A stretch of 64,000 bases of DNA, taken from assembly GCA_965200035.1 (NCBI GenBank), contig OZ241334.1, positions 2,356,001 to 2,420,000 of the forward strand, written 5' to 3'. Made by a program: the position numbers and the translations under genes. Positions 52,194 through 59,761 of this stretch are shown here, in pieces (the stretch's first letter is position 1; each line of letters opens with the position of its first letter). The notes under the pieces are model-generated. The model had not been told where the DNA came from. It searched no databases and was given only the letters and a program-made list of their open reading frames with translations. Origin of the DNA: UBA1952 sp965200035. GTDB taxonomy: Bacteria; Bacteroidota; Bacteroidia; Chitinophagales; Chitinophagaceae.

Positions 52194-53759
52194 GTGTCGA
52201 AAATAACCATAGATGCCAAAACCCTCGATCTGGCCGCCTTTGAGCAGATCGTGCTGCAGCTTCAATCCATTGATATAACAGAAAATGCAAAAAAGGGAGT
52301 AATAGAAAACTATGAATTTCTGACTGCCTTCTCGCAGGATAAACTCATCTACGGCATCAATACCGGCTTTGGACCCATGGCCCAATACCGCATCGACGAT
52401 CAGGACCGCGAATCCCTTCAATACAACCTCATCCGCAGCCACAGCTCCGGCATGGGTCAATACCTGTCTGCACAGCAATGCCGGGCTACCTTGCTGGCCA
52501 GGCTCAATACTATGATGCTTGGTTACTCAGGCGTACATATCAGCCTGATTGAGCTGATGCAAAGCCTTATCAATGCAGAAGCTTATCCATGCATTCCATC
52601 TCACGGTGGCGTAGGCGCCAGCGGCGATCTCGTGCAGCTTGCTCATCTGGCGCTTGGCCTGATCGGTGAAGGCGATTTCTGGTACCGGGGCAACCTCGTT
52701 AAAGCATCCGAAGTATATCAGCAGCTGAATATTGCCCCGCTGAAAATCCATATCCGCGAAGGCCTTGGCCTGCTCAATGGCACTTCCGCTATGACCGGCA
52801 TCGGCGCGATCAACGTACTGCACGCCCGCAAGCTGCTTACCGGACAAATACTCTTCTCACTCATGGTGAATGAGATCATGGAAGCTTATGACGATCATTT
52901 CTCTGAAGAGCTCAATCAGGTAAAGCTGCATTTTGGGCAGCAGATGATTGCCAAAGCTATGAGGGCCATTTCCCGCAAAAGCGGACTCCTGCGCAAGCGC
53001 CACGAACACCTTTATGATAAGAAAGTAACCGAAGAAGTGATAGAGGATAAAGTGCAGGAATATTACAGCCTGCGCTGTGTACCGCAGATCCTCGGTCCGG
53101 TGTACGACACCATTGAATATGCGGCAAAAATCATTACCCAGGAGCTGAATTCAGTAAATGATAATCCGGTCATTGATACCAAAGCGCAAAACATCTTTCA
53201 CGGCGGCAACTTCCACGGCGATTATATTTCGCTCGAAATGGATAAGCTCAAAATCGCCATTACCAAGCTCTCTATGCTGGCCGACCGTCAGCTCAACTTC
53301 CTGCTCAATCCGCACCTCAATAAAAAGCTCCCGGCCTTCATCAACATGGGGCGGCTCGGGCTCAACTTCGGCATTCAGGGCATGCAGTATCCTGCGGTAA
53401 GCAATGTTGCAGAAAATCAGACGTTGAGCACGCCTATGTACATCCACAGCATCCCCAACAACAACGATAATCAGGATATTGTAAGCATGGGCTGCAATGC
53501 CGCCCAGATGTGCGCCCGCGTTATCGAGAATACTTTTGAAGTGCTTTCCGTACACGCCCTTGCCATTGTGCAGGCCATTGCCTACAAAGACTTTGCAGAT
53601 CGCCTTTCACCCGCTACCCGCTGGATGTATGATGAACTGAGTGCACTGGCACCTGCATTTGAAGAAGATACTCCTTCCTCAGAAAGGCTACGCAGCATCA
53701 AGAACTGGCTGATGACCACCGAAGTAGGCGAAAAGATGAAAAAGCTTATGGGATTTTAA
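52194..53759 (+). CDS. Aromatic amino acid ammonia-lyase (tyrosine or histidine lyase)
   Basis: The 521-residue protein has the MIO-forming triad A142-S143-G144 in HGGVGASGDLVQLAHLALGL, which self-cyclises to the electrophilic cofactor. YGINTGFGPMAQ near the N-terminus and SIPNNNDNQDIVSMGCNAAQ near the C-terminus complete the family signature. It removes ammonia from an aromatic amino acid. The substrate-pocket stretch QYNLIRSHSSGMG resembles, from memory, the tyrosine lyase of Flavobacterium flexirubin clusters more than classical HutH, and no other hut gene is nearby. FabG and a ketosynthase downstream also suggest that coumarate serves as a polyene starter. The start is a GTG. It overlaps the next gene by one nucleotide. 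Confidence 0.88.
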   Translation: MSKITIDAKTLDLAAFEQIVLQLQSIDITENAKKGVIENYEFLTAFSQDKLIYGINTGFGPMAQYRIDDQDRESLQYNLIRSHSSGMGQYLSAQQCRATLLARLNTMMLGYSGVHISLIELMQSLINAEAYPCIPSHGGVGASGDLVQLAHLALGLIGEGDFWYRGNLVKASEVYQQLNIAPLKIHIREGLGLLNGTSAMTGIGAINVLHARKLLTGQILFSLMVNEIMEAYDDHFSEELNQVKLHFGQQMIAKAMRAISRKSGLLRKRHEHLYDKKVTEEVIEDKVQEYYSLRCVPQILGPVYDTIEYAAKIITQELNSVNDNPVIDTKAQNIFHGGNFHGDYISLEMDKLKIAITKLSMLADRQLNFLLNPHLNKKLPAFINMGRLGLNFGIQGMQYPAVSNVAENQTLSTPMYIHSIPNNNDNQDIVSMGCNAAQMCARVIENTFEVLSVHALAIVQAIAYKDFADRLSPATRWMYDELSALAPAFEEDTPSSERLRSIKNWLMTTEVGEKMKKLMGF

Positions 53760-54283
53760 TGCAAAATTTAAAACCGGTGAGGTGGCTGCTGTGTTTCTTT
53801 ACGCTTTTCTTTTTTGGAATGCGAAAGGATGCTTTGCTTCATGCACAGGCGGCTAAGGAATATTGCAATCAGCGCTACGGCTACTGCATCTCTTACAATC
53901 CTGAATTGCTGAAGCCTGCTCCGGAAGCACAGAATGGCGATGGCCGTATTTTCAAAGACATCAGAGGCGCAGAAAAGCTTTCGGTATATGGCACGGGCAA
54001 CTGGACTTTTAATGATGACGGAACAGCCATCACACTGGAGCAGCTTTACCGGATAGAGCTGAAAGGCGGACGCTTTCCGAAAGAGGGCACACACCGCATT
54101 GTTACTTACAAAACATCGAGTAAAACAGCTTTCATCTTTTCCGGCACAGAAGGCAAAGAGATTTTTTATATAAAAGTGCTGAAGCGGGATGATGCCTTTT
54201 GCTATGCCTGGCTGCATTATACTGCCACCGAAGCAGACAAGTACAAGCCGGTAGCAGAGCTCATTGCACACTCATTCAACTAA
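53759..54283 (+). CDS. Small exported protein of unknown function
   Basis: The 174-residue protein has a hydrophobic N-terminus (WLLCFFTLFFFG) and a likely signal cleavage near LLHAQAA. The mature part holds two cysteines close together (YCNQRYGYCISYNPELLKPA) and beta-rich sequence ending ELIAHSF. I recognise no family, though the 'Y-x-C-x-Y-P-x-L-L' start followed by G-D-G is seen in several small periplasmic proteins of Bacteroidota and Proteobacteria. The start codon shares its A with the stop of the ammonia-lyase gene, which indicates translational coupling. Confidence 0.65.
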   Translation: MQNLKPVRWLLCFFTLFFFGMRKDALLHAQAAKEYCNQRYGYCISYNPELLKPAPEAQNGDGRIFKDIRGAEKLSVYGTGNWTFNDDGTAITLEQLYRIELKGGRFPKEGTHRIVTYKTSSKTAFIFSGTEGKEIFYIKVLKRDDAFCYAWLHYTATEADKYKPVAELIAHSFN

Positions 54284-54350
54284 CTGATTCCTGCTTATTT
54301 ATTGAAATTGTTCCTTGATAAATAACCGAAGCTAAAACCTCTGAAAACTC

Positions 54351-55079
54351 ATGAAATACGCACTCATCACCGGCGGTTCCCGCGGCATCGGGCGCGCTGT
54401 AGCCCTGAAGCTCGCTGCGGCCGGATATCATATTCTGGTCAACTATAAAGGCAATAAAGCTGCGGCAGACGAGACAGTAACCCTCCTGAAAGAGGAGGGC
54501 GTAGAAGCAGAAGCCATCGCCTTCAACGTAGCCAACCGCGAAGAGGTGCAGCAAGTGCTCGGCGGCTGGATGGAAGCCAATAAAGACAAGCTCATCGAAG
54601 TATTGGTCAACAATGCAGGCATCCGCCAGGATACGCTGCTCATGAGCATGACAGACGATCAGTGGGACAGTGTGATAGATACTTCCCTCCAAGGCATGTA
54701 CATCGTTACCAAGCTCGTGCTCACACCTATGCTCCTCAGCCGTTACGGGCGCATCATCAACATGGTATCGCTCAGTGGCCTCAAAGGTATGCCCGGCCAG
54801 GTTAACTACAGCGCAGCCAAAGGCGGTATGATCGGTGCCACCAAAGCCCTTGCACAGGAAATCGCCAAGCGCAATATTACCGTAAATGCCATTGCTCCCG
54901 GCTTCATCAGAACAGACATGACCGAAGAGCTCAACGAAAAAGACCTGGCCAAAATGATTCCCATGCAGCGCTTCGGCACCGCAGAAGAAGTAGCAGATTT
55001 AGCAGGTTTTCTGGTCTCGAAAAGCGCGTCCTACATCACTGGCCAGGTAATTTCCATTAACGGCGGCCTCTATTCTTAA
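54351..55079 (+). CDS. 3-oxoacyl-ACP reductase FabG-like
   Basis: The 242-residue protein is a classical short-chain dehydrogenase. It has the NADP(H) motif TGGSRGIG (residues 7-14), NNAG (near 87-90) and the catalytic S-Y-K set in MVSLSG and YSAAKGG. The C-terminal INGGLYS closes the FabG pattern. It reduces 3-oxoacyl groups on acyl carrier protein. Because it lies between an aromatic ammonia-lyase and a ketosynthase, a role in polyene chain building is more likely than general fatty acid synthesis, but that is inference. Confidence 0.88.
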   Translation: MKYALITGGSRGIGRAVALKLAAAGYHILVNYKGNKAAADETVTLLKEEGVEAEAIAFNVANREEVQQVLGGWMEANKDKLIEVLVNNAGIRQDTLLMSMTDDQWDSVIDTSLQGMYIVTKLVLTPMLLSRYGRIINMVSLSGLKGMPGQVNYSAAKGGMIGATKALAQEIAKRNITVNAIAPGFIRTDMTEELNEKDLAKMIPMQRFGTAEEVADLAGFLVSKSASYITGQVISINGGLYS

Positions 55080-55251
55080 TTGCTATATTGGCTTAGCGGA
55101 TAAGAAAGATTTATAAGCAGAACCAAAGACATTCGCTAAGCAGCAGTTGTCAAAGCCGGAAAAAAATCAGGGAACATGCAGCCCGGCACCACAGTAGCAC
55201 CAAAGTTCAATAGAACGGTGTTGCGCGGTGCAGGCATTGCGCGCAACTGCA

Positions 55252-55282
55252 CTTTTTGCTTACTTTTTGGGCAAGCAAAAAG
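55252..55282. repeat. Inverted repeat of dispersed-element type
   Basis: CTTTTTGCTT and AAGCAAAAAG are exact inverse copies around an 11-nt centre. TACTTTTTG inside it could also act as a -7 element for the phosphatase gene. Similar 'GCTTACTTTTTGGGCAAGC' sequences occur widely in Bacteroidota, as I recall. Confidence 0.6.
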
Positions 55283-55322
55283 GAATGTGGTTTTAGATTT
55301 GAATTAATCTCTAAAAATACCA

Positions 55323-55640
55323 ATGAATATATTATTCGTCTGCAGTAGAAACAAATGGCGAAGCCCAACGGCAGAGAAAATTTATAAAAGCAGGCAAGGC
55401 GTTTATGCAAAATCAGCAGGGACAGAACCATCAGCTAAAAATAAAGTTTCATCCAAGGCCATTCTATGGGCAGACATAGTTTTTGTAATGGAAAAGAAGC
55501 ATAAACAGAGACTATTGGAAAAGTTTCCAAATGAGGCTGTGAGTAGCACCATCATAATCCTTGATATTGAAGACGAGTATGAATTTATGGACGCAGAGTT
55601 GATAGAGATGATCAAAAATTCTGTTGATCCATACTTATAA
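55323..55640 (+). CDS. Low-molecular-weight protein tyrosine phosphatase-like protein
   Basis: The 105-residue protein starts MNILFVCSRNKWRSPTAE, which contains the C-x5-R-S phosphatase loop (C7, R13). It continues with AGTEPSAKNKVSSKAILWAD and VFVMEKKHKQRLLEKFPNEA. The family's usual DPY general-acid loop is replaced by a looser DIEDEYEFMD segment, and the protein is shorter than the normal 150 residues. It belongs to the short subgroup sometimes annotated 'protein tyrosine phosphatase family'. Its codons are more AT-rich than its neighbours, and it splits FabG from the ketosynthase, so recent acquisition is plausible. Substrate unknown. Confidence 0.82.
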   Translation: MNILFVCSRNKWRSPTAEKIYKSRQGVYAKSAGTEPSAKNKVSSKAILWADIVFVMEKKHKQRLLEKFPNEAVSSTIIILDIEDEYEFMDAELIEMIKNSVDPYL

Positions 55641-55874
55641 AAGAAGAAACCAGCCCGGACACGGCACTGTTAAAAACGGGGGTCAAAGGAATAATGCATA
55701 GCCGTCTCTGGTTAAACTTTGTAAAATTACTATAGCCAATATCCCAAAAGCAGGCGCAACAGTCTGACGATTTCTATCATGACACAGCAAAAAGTAAGAG
55801 AGGCAAAAACAGAATAAAGACGCCCAAAGCCACAGTTCACAGCAAACGGGTAAGTCAGTAAACTTTTTACGCAT

Positions 55875-55882
55875 TAAATTTG
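55875..55882 (+). promoter_or_regulatory. -7 element of ketosynthase gene
   Basis: TAAATTTG is an exact match 21 nt before ATG 55904. Confidence 0.55.
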
Positions 55883-55903
55883 CAGGCTTACTGATACACA
55901 ACT

Positions 55904-57124
55904 ATGAATCGCGTCGTCATCACCGGACTGGGTATTTATTCATCACTGGGCAAGTCAAAAGAAGAAGTCGCCAAATCTCTTTTTGAAGGCCGGTCGGGTA
56001 TTATCCTCGATGAAGCGCGCAAAGCAATGGGCTACCGCAGCGGCCTCACCGGTTTTGTGGAGCGTCCACAACTGAAAGGCCTGCTGGACCGCCGTGCAAG
56101 AATCATGATGCCCGAGCAGGCAGAATTTGCCTACATGGCTACCACAGAAGCCTTGAAGCAGGCTGGTATCGATGCAGACTTCCTGGAAAAAAACGAGACC
56201 GGCATTATCTACGGCAACGATAGCTGCGCACAGCCCGTCATAGAAGGCATAGATCTCGTACGCGAAAAGAAAGACACTACACTTGTAGGCTCAGGCTCCG
56301 TATTCCAGGTGCTCAACTCCACCATTACCATGAACCTGTCCACCATCTTCAAGCTGCGCGGCGTCAACTTTTCCATCTCTGCCGCCTGTGCCTCCGGATC
56401 ACACGCTATTGGGCTGGGCTATCTTTTTATCAGGCAAGGACTTCAGGAGCACGTCATCTGCGGCGGAGCACAGGAAATAAATATTTATTCCATGCCCAAC
56501 TTCGATGCACTGGGCACATTCTCTATTCGCGAAGATGCGCCGGCCAGAGCCTCCCGACCATTCGACCGCGACCGCGATGGTCTCGTGCCCGGCGGCGGCG
56601 CTGCATCCGTGATTCTGGAAAGCCTCGAAAGCGCACAGGCACGGGGAGCAAATATTCTGGCCGAAGTGATCGGCTACGGCTTCTCATCCAACGGGCAGCA
56701 CATCTCCAACCCCAGCTCCGAAGGGCAGGAGCGCTCTATCAACAAAGCCCTGAAAGATGCAGGCGTCCTTCCTTCCGAGATCGAATACATCAATGCGCAC
56801 GCTACCTCTACACCTGCCGGCGATGTTTCTGAAGCAGAAGCTATCTTCGATGTGTTTGGCAGCAAAGTACCGGTGAGCTCCACCAAAAGCATGACCGGGC
56901 ATGAGTGCTGGATGGCCGGCGCCAGCGAGATCGTTTATTCCATGCTCATGATGCAGAACGACTTCATAGCCCCGAACATCAACTTCGAAAATCCGGACGA
57001 GCATTCGGCCAAGATCAACGTAATACCGGAAACCCTGCAGCGCAAATTCGATCTGTTCCTGTCCAACTCATTCGGCTTCGGCGGCACCAATTCATCGCTC
57101 GTAGTACGGAGGTGGAACGGTTAA
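55904..57124 (+). CDS. Beta-ketoacyl-ACP synthase (FabF-like, aryl-polyene type)
   Basis: The 406-residue condensing enzyme has the Cys-His-His triad: C162 in SAACASGSHAIG, H299 in INAHATSTPAGD and H333 in KSMTGHECWMAGASE (with K328). It joins an acyl starter with malonyl-ACP. The W-x-A-G-A-S-E form of the third motif is, as I recall, typical of ketosynthases in aryl polyene and flexirubin clusters, whereas housekeeping FabF has 'GHxxGAAG'. It has its own promoter. The nearby ammonia-lyase and FabG fit the same pathway, but acyl carrier proteins, dehydratases and ligases of that pathway are not in the window. Confidence 0.88.
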   Translation: MNRVVITGLGIYSSLGKSKEEVAKSLFEGRSGIILDEARKAMGYRSGLTGFVERPQLKGLLDRRARIMMPEQAEFAYMATTEALKQAGIDADFLEKNETGIIYGNDSCAQPVIEGIDLVREKKDTTLVGSGSVFQVLNSTITMNLSTIFKLRGVNFSISAACASGSHAIGLGYLFIRQGLQEHVICGGAQEINIYSMPNFDALGTFSIREDAPARASRPFDRDRDGLVPGGGAASVILESLESAQARGANILAEVIGYGFSSNGQHISNPSSEGQERSINKALKDAGVLPSEIEYINAHATSTPAGDVSEAEAIFDVFGSKVPVSSTKSMTGHECWMAGASEIVYSMLMMQNDFIAPNINFENPDEHSAKINVIPETLQRKFDLFLSNSFGFGGTNSSLVVRRWNG

Positions 57125-57229
57125 ATACCGTTCGCTGACGCTGCACTATTTCTTATTGCCGGTACGCGCAGATTTTTCCGTTGCATAAGAGATCATCTCT
57201 TTAATTTTAAAGCCGGTTAGATATACAGT

Positions 57230-58522
57230 ATGCTGCGCAGAGCCCTCCTTTCTTCTTTTTTCATTATTTATGGTTCACTAATAGCCCACGCACAGGAAGC
57301 GCGCTGGTTCAAGCACCAGATAGCCACCTTATGCGGCGGGCCTATGGGCGGCAGAGGCTATGTAGATAAAGGACATGAAAAGACAGGCGCCTATATCCTG
57401 CGCAAGTTCAAGGAAGCAGGCCTCATGCCCATCGGTGCAGACAGCATCTGGAGCCAGACCTATTCCTTTCCCGTCAATACGTTTCCAGGTGTAGTATCGC
57501 TGGAGATCAATGGCAAAAGCCTCAAAGCCGGTGAAGAATTTCTGGTAGATGCCGCTTCCTCGCCTTACAGGCAGGAAAAGAAAAAAATAGCCCGCATAGA
57601 TGTTGCTGGTGTTAAGAACAGGGAAGAATGGGAAGCGCAAAAGCGCAAATTCAACACAGACCGCATATTCTATATCAAAGGCACCGACTCATTAAGCAAG
57701 ACCTTAGGTATTCGTAACAGCGCACTGGCAGCAGAGCTGCCGAGAGGAGCCTATATTTTCCCCATACACGGCAAGATGAACTGGACGGTAGCAACAGATA
57801 CCATCCCTGCGCTCGTCTGCTATGTGCAGGACAGCGCCATCCGGCGCAAGCCGAAAAAGGCATCCGTAGAAGTCGCCACCAAATTTGAATTGGCAGCCAA
57901 AAGCACCAACATCATAGCACAGGTAACCGGTAAAGAAGTGCCGGACAGCTTCATCGTCATCACCGCCCATTACGATCACTTAGGCAAAATGGGTGACCTC
58001 GCCGTATTCCCCGGCGCATCTGACAATGCGAGCGGTACGGCTATGCTGCTGTGGCTGTCCGGTTATTTTGCAGCGCATCCGCAGCGGTACAGCATATTAT
58101 TCATTGCATTCAGCGGCGAAGAAGCCGGCCTGCTTGGCTCAAAATATTATGTAGCGCACCCCATTGTGCCATTGGCGCAAATGCGCTTCCTCATCAATCT
58201 GGACATTATGGGCGATGCTTCTGCCGGTGTTACCGTAGTCAACGCTACCGAGCATCCCAAAGCATTTTCGCTGCTGCAAAGCATCAACCAAAAGAAAGGC
58301 TATCTGCCTGATGTAAAGAGCAGGGGCAAAGCAGCCAACTCAGATCATTACTTTTTTGCCGAAGCAGGCGTGCCTGCATTCTTCCTGTACAGCAATGGGG
58401 GCCCCGGCTATTACCACGATGTATTTGATAAGCCGGCAAGCCTTTCGCTCAACAACATCCCGCAAACAGCTAAGCTGTTACAAGAGTTCATTGAAGCGCT
58501 CAATGCGCAGAATGTCTATTAA
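57230..58522 (+). CDS. M28 family zinc aminopeptidase, exported
   Basis: The 430-residue protein has a signal peptide (ALLSSFFIIYGSLIAHAQ) and the M28 metal-binding series: H and D in ITAHYDHLG, the bridging D in GASDNASGTAMLL, E-E in FSGEEAGLLGS, D in INLDIMGD, and the last H in GPGYYHDVFDK. These residues hold two zinc ions. About 200 residues before the catalytic domain may form a PA-like insert. It should cleave peptides in the periplasm or outside. It is followed 10 nt later by the 3' end of a minus-strand gene, with no obvious terminator between them. Confidence 0.9.
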   Translation: MLRRALLSSFFIIYGSLIAHAQEARWFKHQIATLCGGPMGGRGYVDKGHEKTGAYILRKFKEAGLMPIGADSIWSQTYSFPVNTFPGVVSLEINGKSLKAGEEFLVDAASSPYRQEKKKIARIDVAGVKNREEWEAQKRKFNTDRIFYIKGTDSLSKTLGIRNSALAAELPRGAYIFPIHGKMNWTVATDTIPALVCYVQDSAIRRKPKKASVEVATKFELAAKSTNIIAQVTGKEVPDSFIVITAHYDHLGKMGDLAVFPGASDNASGTAMLLWLSGYFAAHPQRYSILFIAFSGEEAGLLGSKYYVAHPIVPLAQMRFLINLDIMGDASAGVTVVNATEHPKAFSLLQSINQKKGYLPDVKSRGKAANSDHYFFAEAGVPAFFLYSNGGPGYYHDVFDKPASLSLNNIPQTAKLLQEFIEALNAQNVY

Positions 58523-58532
58523 TGAATCTGCC

Positions 58533-59576
58533 TCAGGCTATGGCAACACTTGATGAAAGCCATTGATCGAGCGCTGCTCCACGGTCGCCGCTACCAAACC
58601 CATGCTCCAGCAATTCTGATTGCACCTTCTGCTCCAGCGCTGTAAAGGCTGCTTCATTCTCAGGCTTGCCCAGTGAAAGCGTTTGCAGGGCTATTTTCTG
58701 CTCCCAGATCCATACGGTGATTTCGCGGTTGCTGAACGGCTCTTTGCCCGCCAGTATAATCTTTCGGGGAGCGCCGTTCTCTGTACTGGCATTCATCAGC
58801 AATCTGATTACATCTTCCGTACCCGGTGTACCGTGGCCGGCTACCGCATTAAGCGGAGCGCCATCTGTATCATCAATGATAGAAAGCACCCAGGCAGCAT
58901 CCGGCATTACCGTATGCGCTACCCGCCAGCTTGCACCCGGCCGCTGAATACGCTGCAGGTCTGGCTGGTTGATTACTGCAACCGCCCGCCTGCGGGTACG
59001 CGCCCGCTGCAGATATAATTTTTTCTCACCCCACAGGCGCTTGATCTGTTTGCGCGGCCATCCCGGATGAGCGCTTTGCAGCAGCTTACAGCATTGCTCA
59101 AAAGTGCGGGTCTTATCCTCTTCAAGCAGCCGGGTGATCTCGTCATACACGATCCGGTCATCCTCTTCCGGCTTACGCGGACGGTATCCGTAAGCATCCT
59201 CCTCCAGCCCTACCAGCTCACAGGCGGCAGCCACTGTAAGGGTAAATCTCTTGACCAGCACCTGTACCAGCTTCTTCTTCACCGCGCCGGTAGCATCTAT
59301 CTGCGTCAGCGCCTTCAGCAGCATCTCATACCTGCCTGATACGGATTGCTTCAGGCTCAGCTCCGGTGCTGCAATCAGCTTTATATCAACTGTTTCCTCC
59401 TCTGCCTTCGCTTTGATCGCAGCGTCCTTTTGCCGGGGAAACTCCTCAATCCAATTATACAGAGTAGCTCTTGATATACCGGCTTCCCGGCAGATGCGCT
59501 TTACAGATTTAGCGCCATTGAGCTTATCCAGCACCCATGCCTGGCGCTGCTCCTTATCGTATCTGAAGGTATTCAT
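58533..59576 (-). CDS. Domesticated IS3-type transposase without catalytic acids
   Basis: The 347-residue protein reads like a fused IS3 OrfA-OrfB. A helix-turn-helix (about 10-45, VKRICREAGISRATLYNWIE) and a linker come first. A HTH_21-like segment follows (about 140-192, with the KQIKRLWGEKKLYLQRARTR form of 'R-x-V-x-R-L-M-x-x-x-G-L'). An integrase-core-like region spans about 215-325. In the core the three DDE positions are altered: the 'W-x-x-D' site reads WRVAHT, the 'SDxG' site reads LAGKEP, and the 'xES/R' site reads AAFTAL. Supporting strands (VLSIIDDTDG) and the final QSELL remain. No terminal inverted repeats are seen. The frame is intact over 1 kb, so it likely works as a DNA-binding protein rather than a transposase. 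Confidence 0.72.
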   Translation of the reverse strand: MNTFRYDKEQRQAWVLDKLNGAKSVKRICREAGISRATLYNWIEEFPRQKDAAIKAKAEEETVDIKLIAAPELSLKQSVSGRYEMLLKALTQIDATGAVKKKLVQVLVKRFTLTVAAACELVGLEEDAYGYRPRKPEEDDRIVYDEITRLLEEDKTRTFEQCCKLLQSAHPGWPRKQIKRLWGEKKLYLQRARTRRRAVAVINQPDLQRIQRPGASWRVAHTVMPDAAWVLSIIDDTDGAPLNAVAGHGTPGTEDVIRLLMNASTENGAPRKIILAGKEPFSNREITVWIWEQKIALQTLSLGKPENEAAFTALEQKVQSELLEHGFGSGDRGAALDQWLSSSVAIA

Positions 59577-59583
59577 GCGGGTG

Positions 59584-59591
59584 CAAATTTA
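59584..59591 (-). promoter_or_regulatory. -7 element of the transposase-like gene
   Basis: CAAATTTA reads TAAATTTG on the minus strand, an exact match only 7 nt before the ATG. Transcription would start at or within a few bases of the start codon. Confidence 0.55.
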
Positions 59592-59693
59592 GACACAGTT
59601 GTATAATAATGAATAGCTGTGTGGAAATGTTTCTGCATAGTGCAAAAAATAATTTGTAGCTGATCTGCTATATGTTTTTCTGCAAAAGGAAAT

Positions 59694-59701
59694 TATATTT
59701 G
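59694..59701 (+). promoter_or_regulatory. -7 element of SprB-repeat protein gene
   Basis: TATATTTG is an exact TAnnTTTG match 60 nt before ATG 59762. Confidence 0.5.
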
Positions 59702-59761
59702 TTTTAAGACGAAGGTCATAATAGCTTGTTCTGCCCCTACCGGAACTTCCAATCCTTGCCT

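Noticed and set aside
52194..53759. hutH of a histidine-utilisation operon
   Set aside because: No hutU, hutI or hutG lies nearby, and the downstream genes are chain-building enzymes. Histidine activity is not excluded, so the symbol was left blank.
58533..59640. Active IS3 insertion sequence
   Set aside because: All three catalytic acids are missing, no terminal inverted repeats or target duplications are seen, and OrfA/OrfB are fused without a frameshift site.
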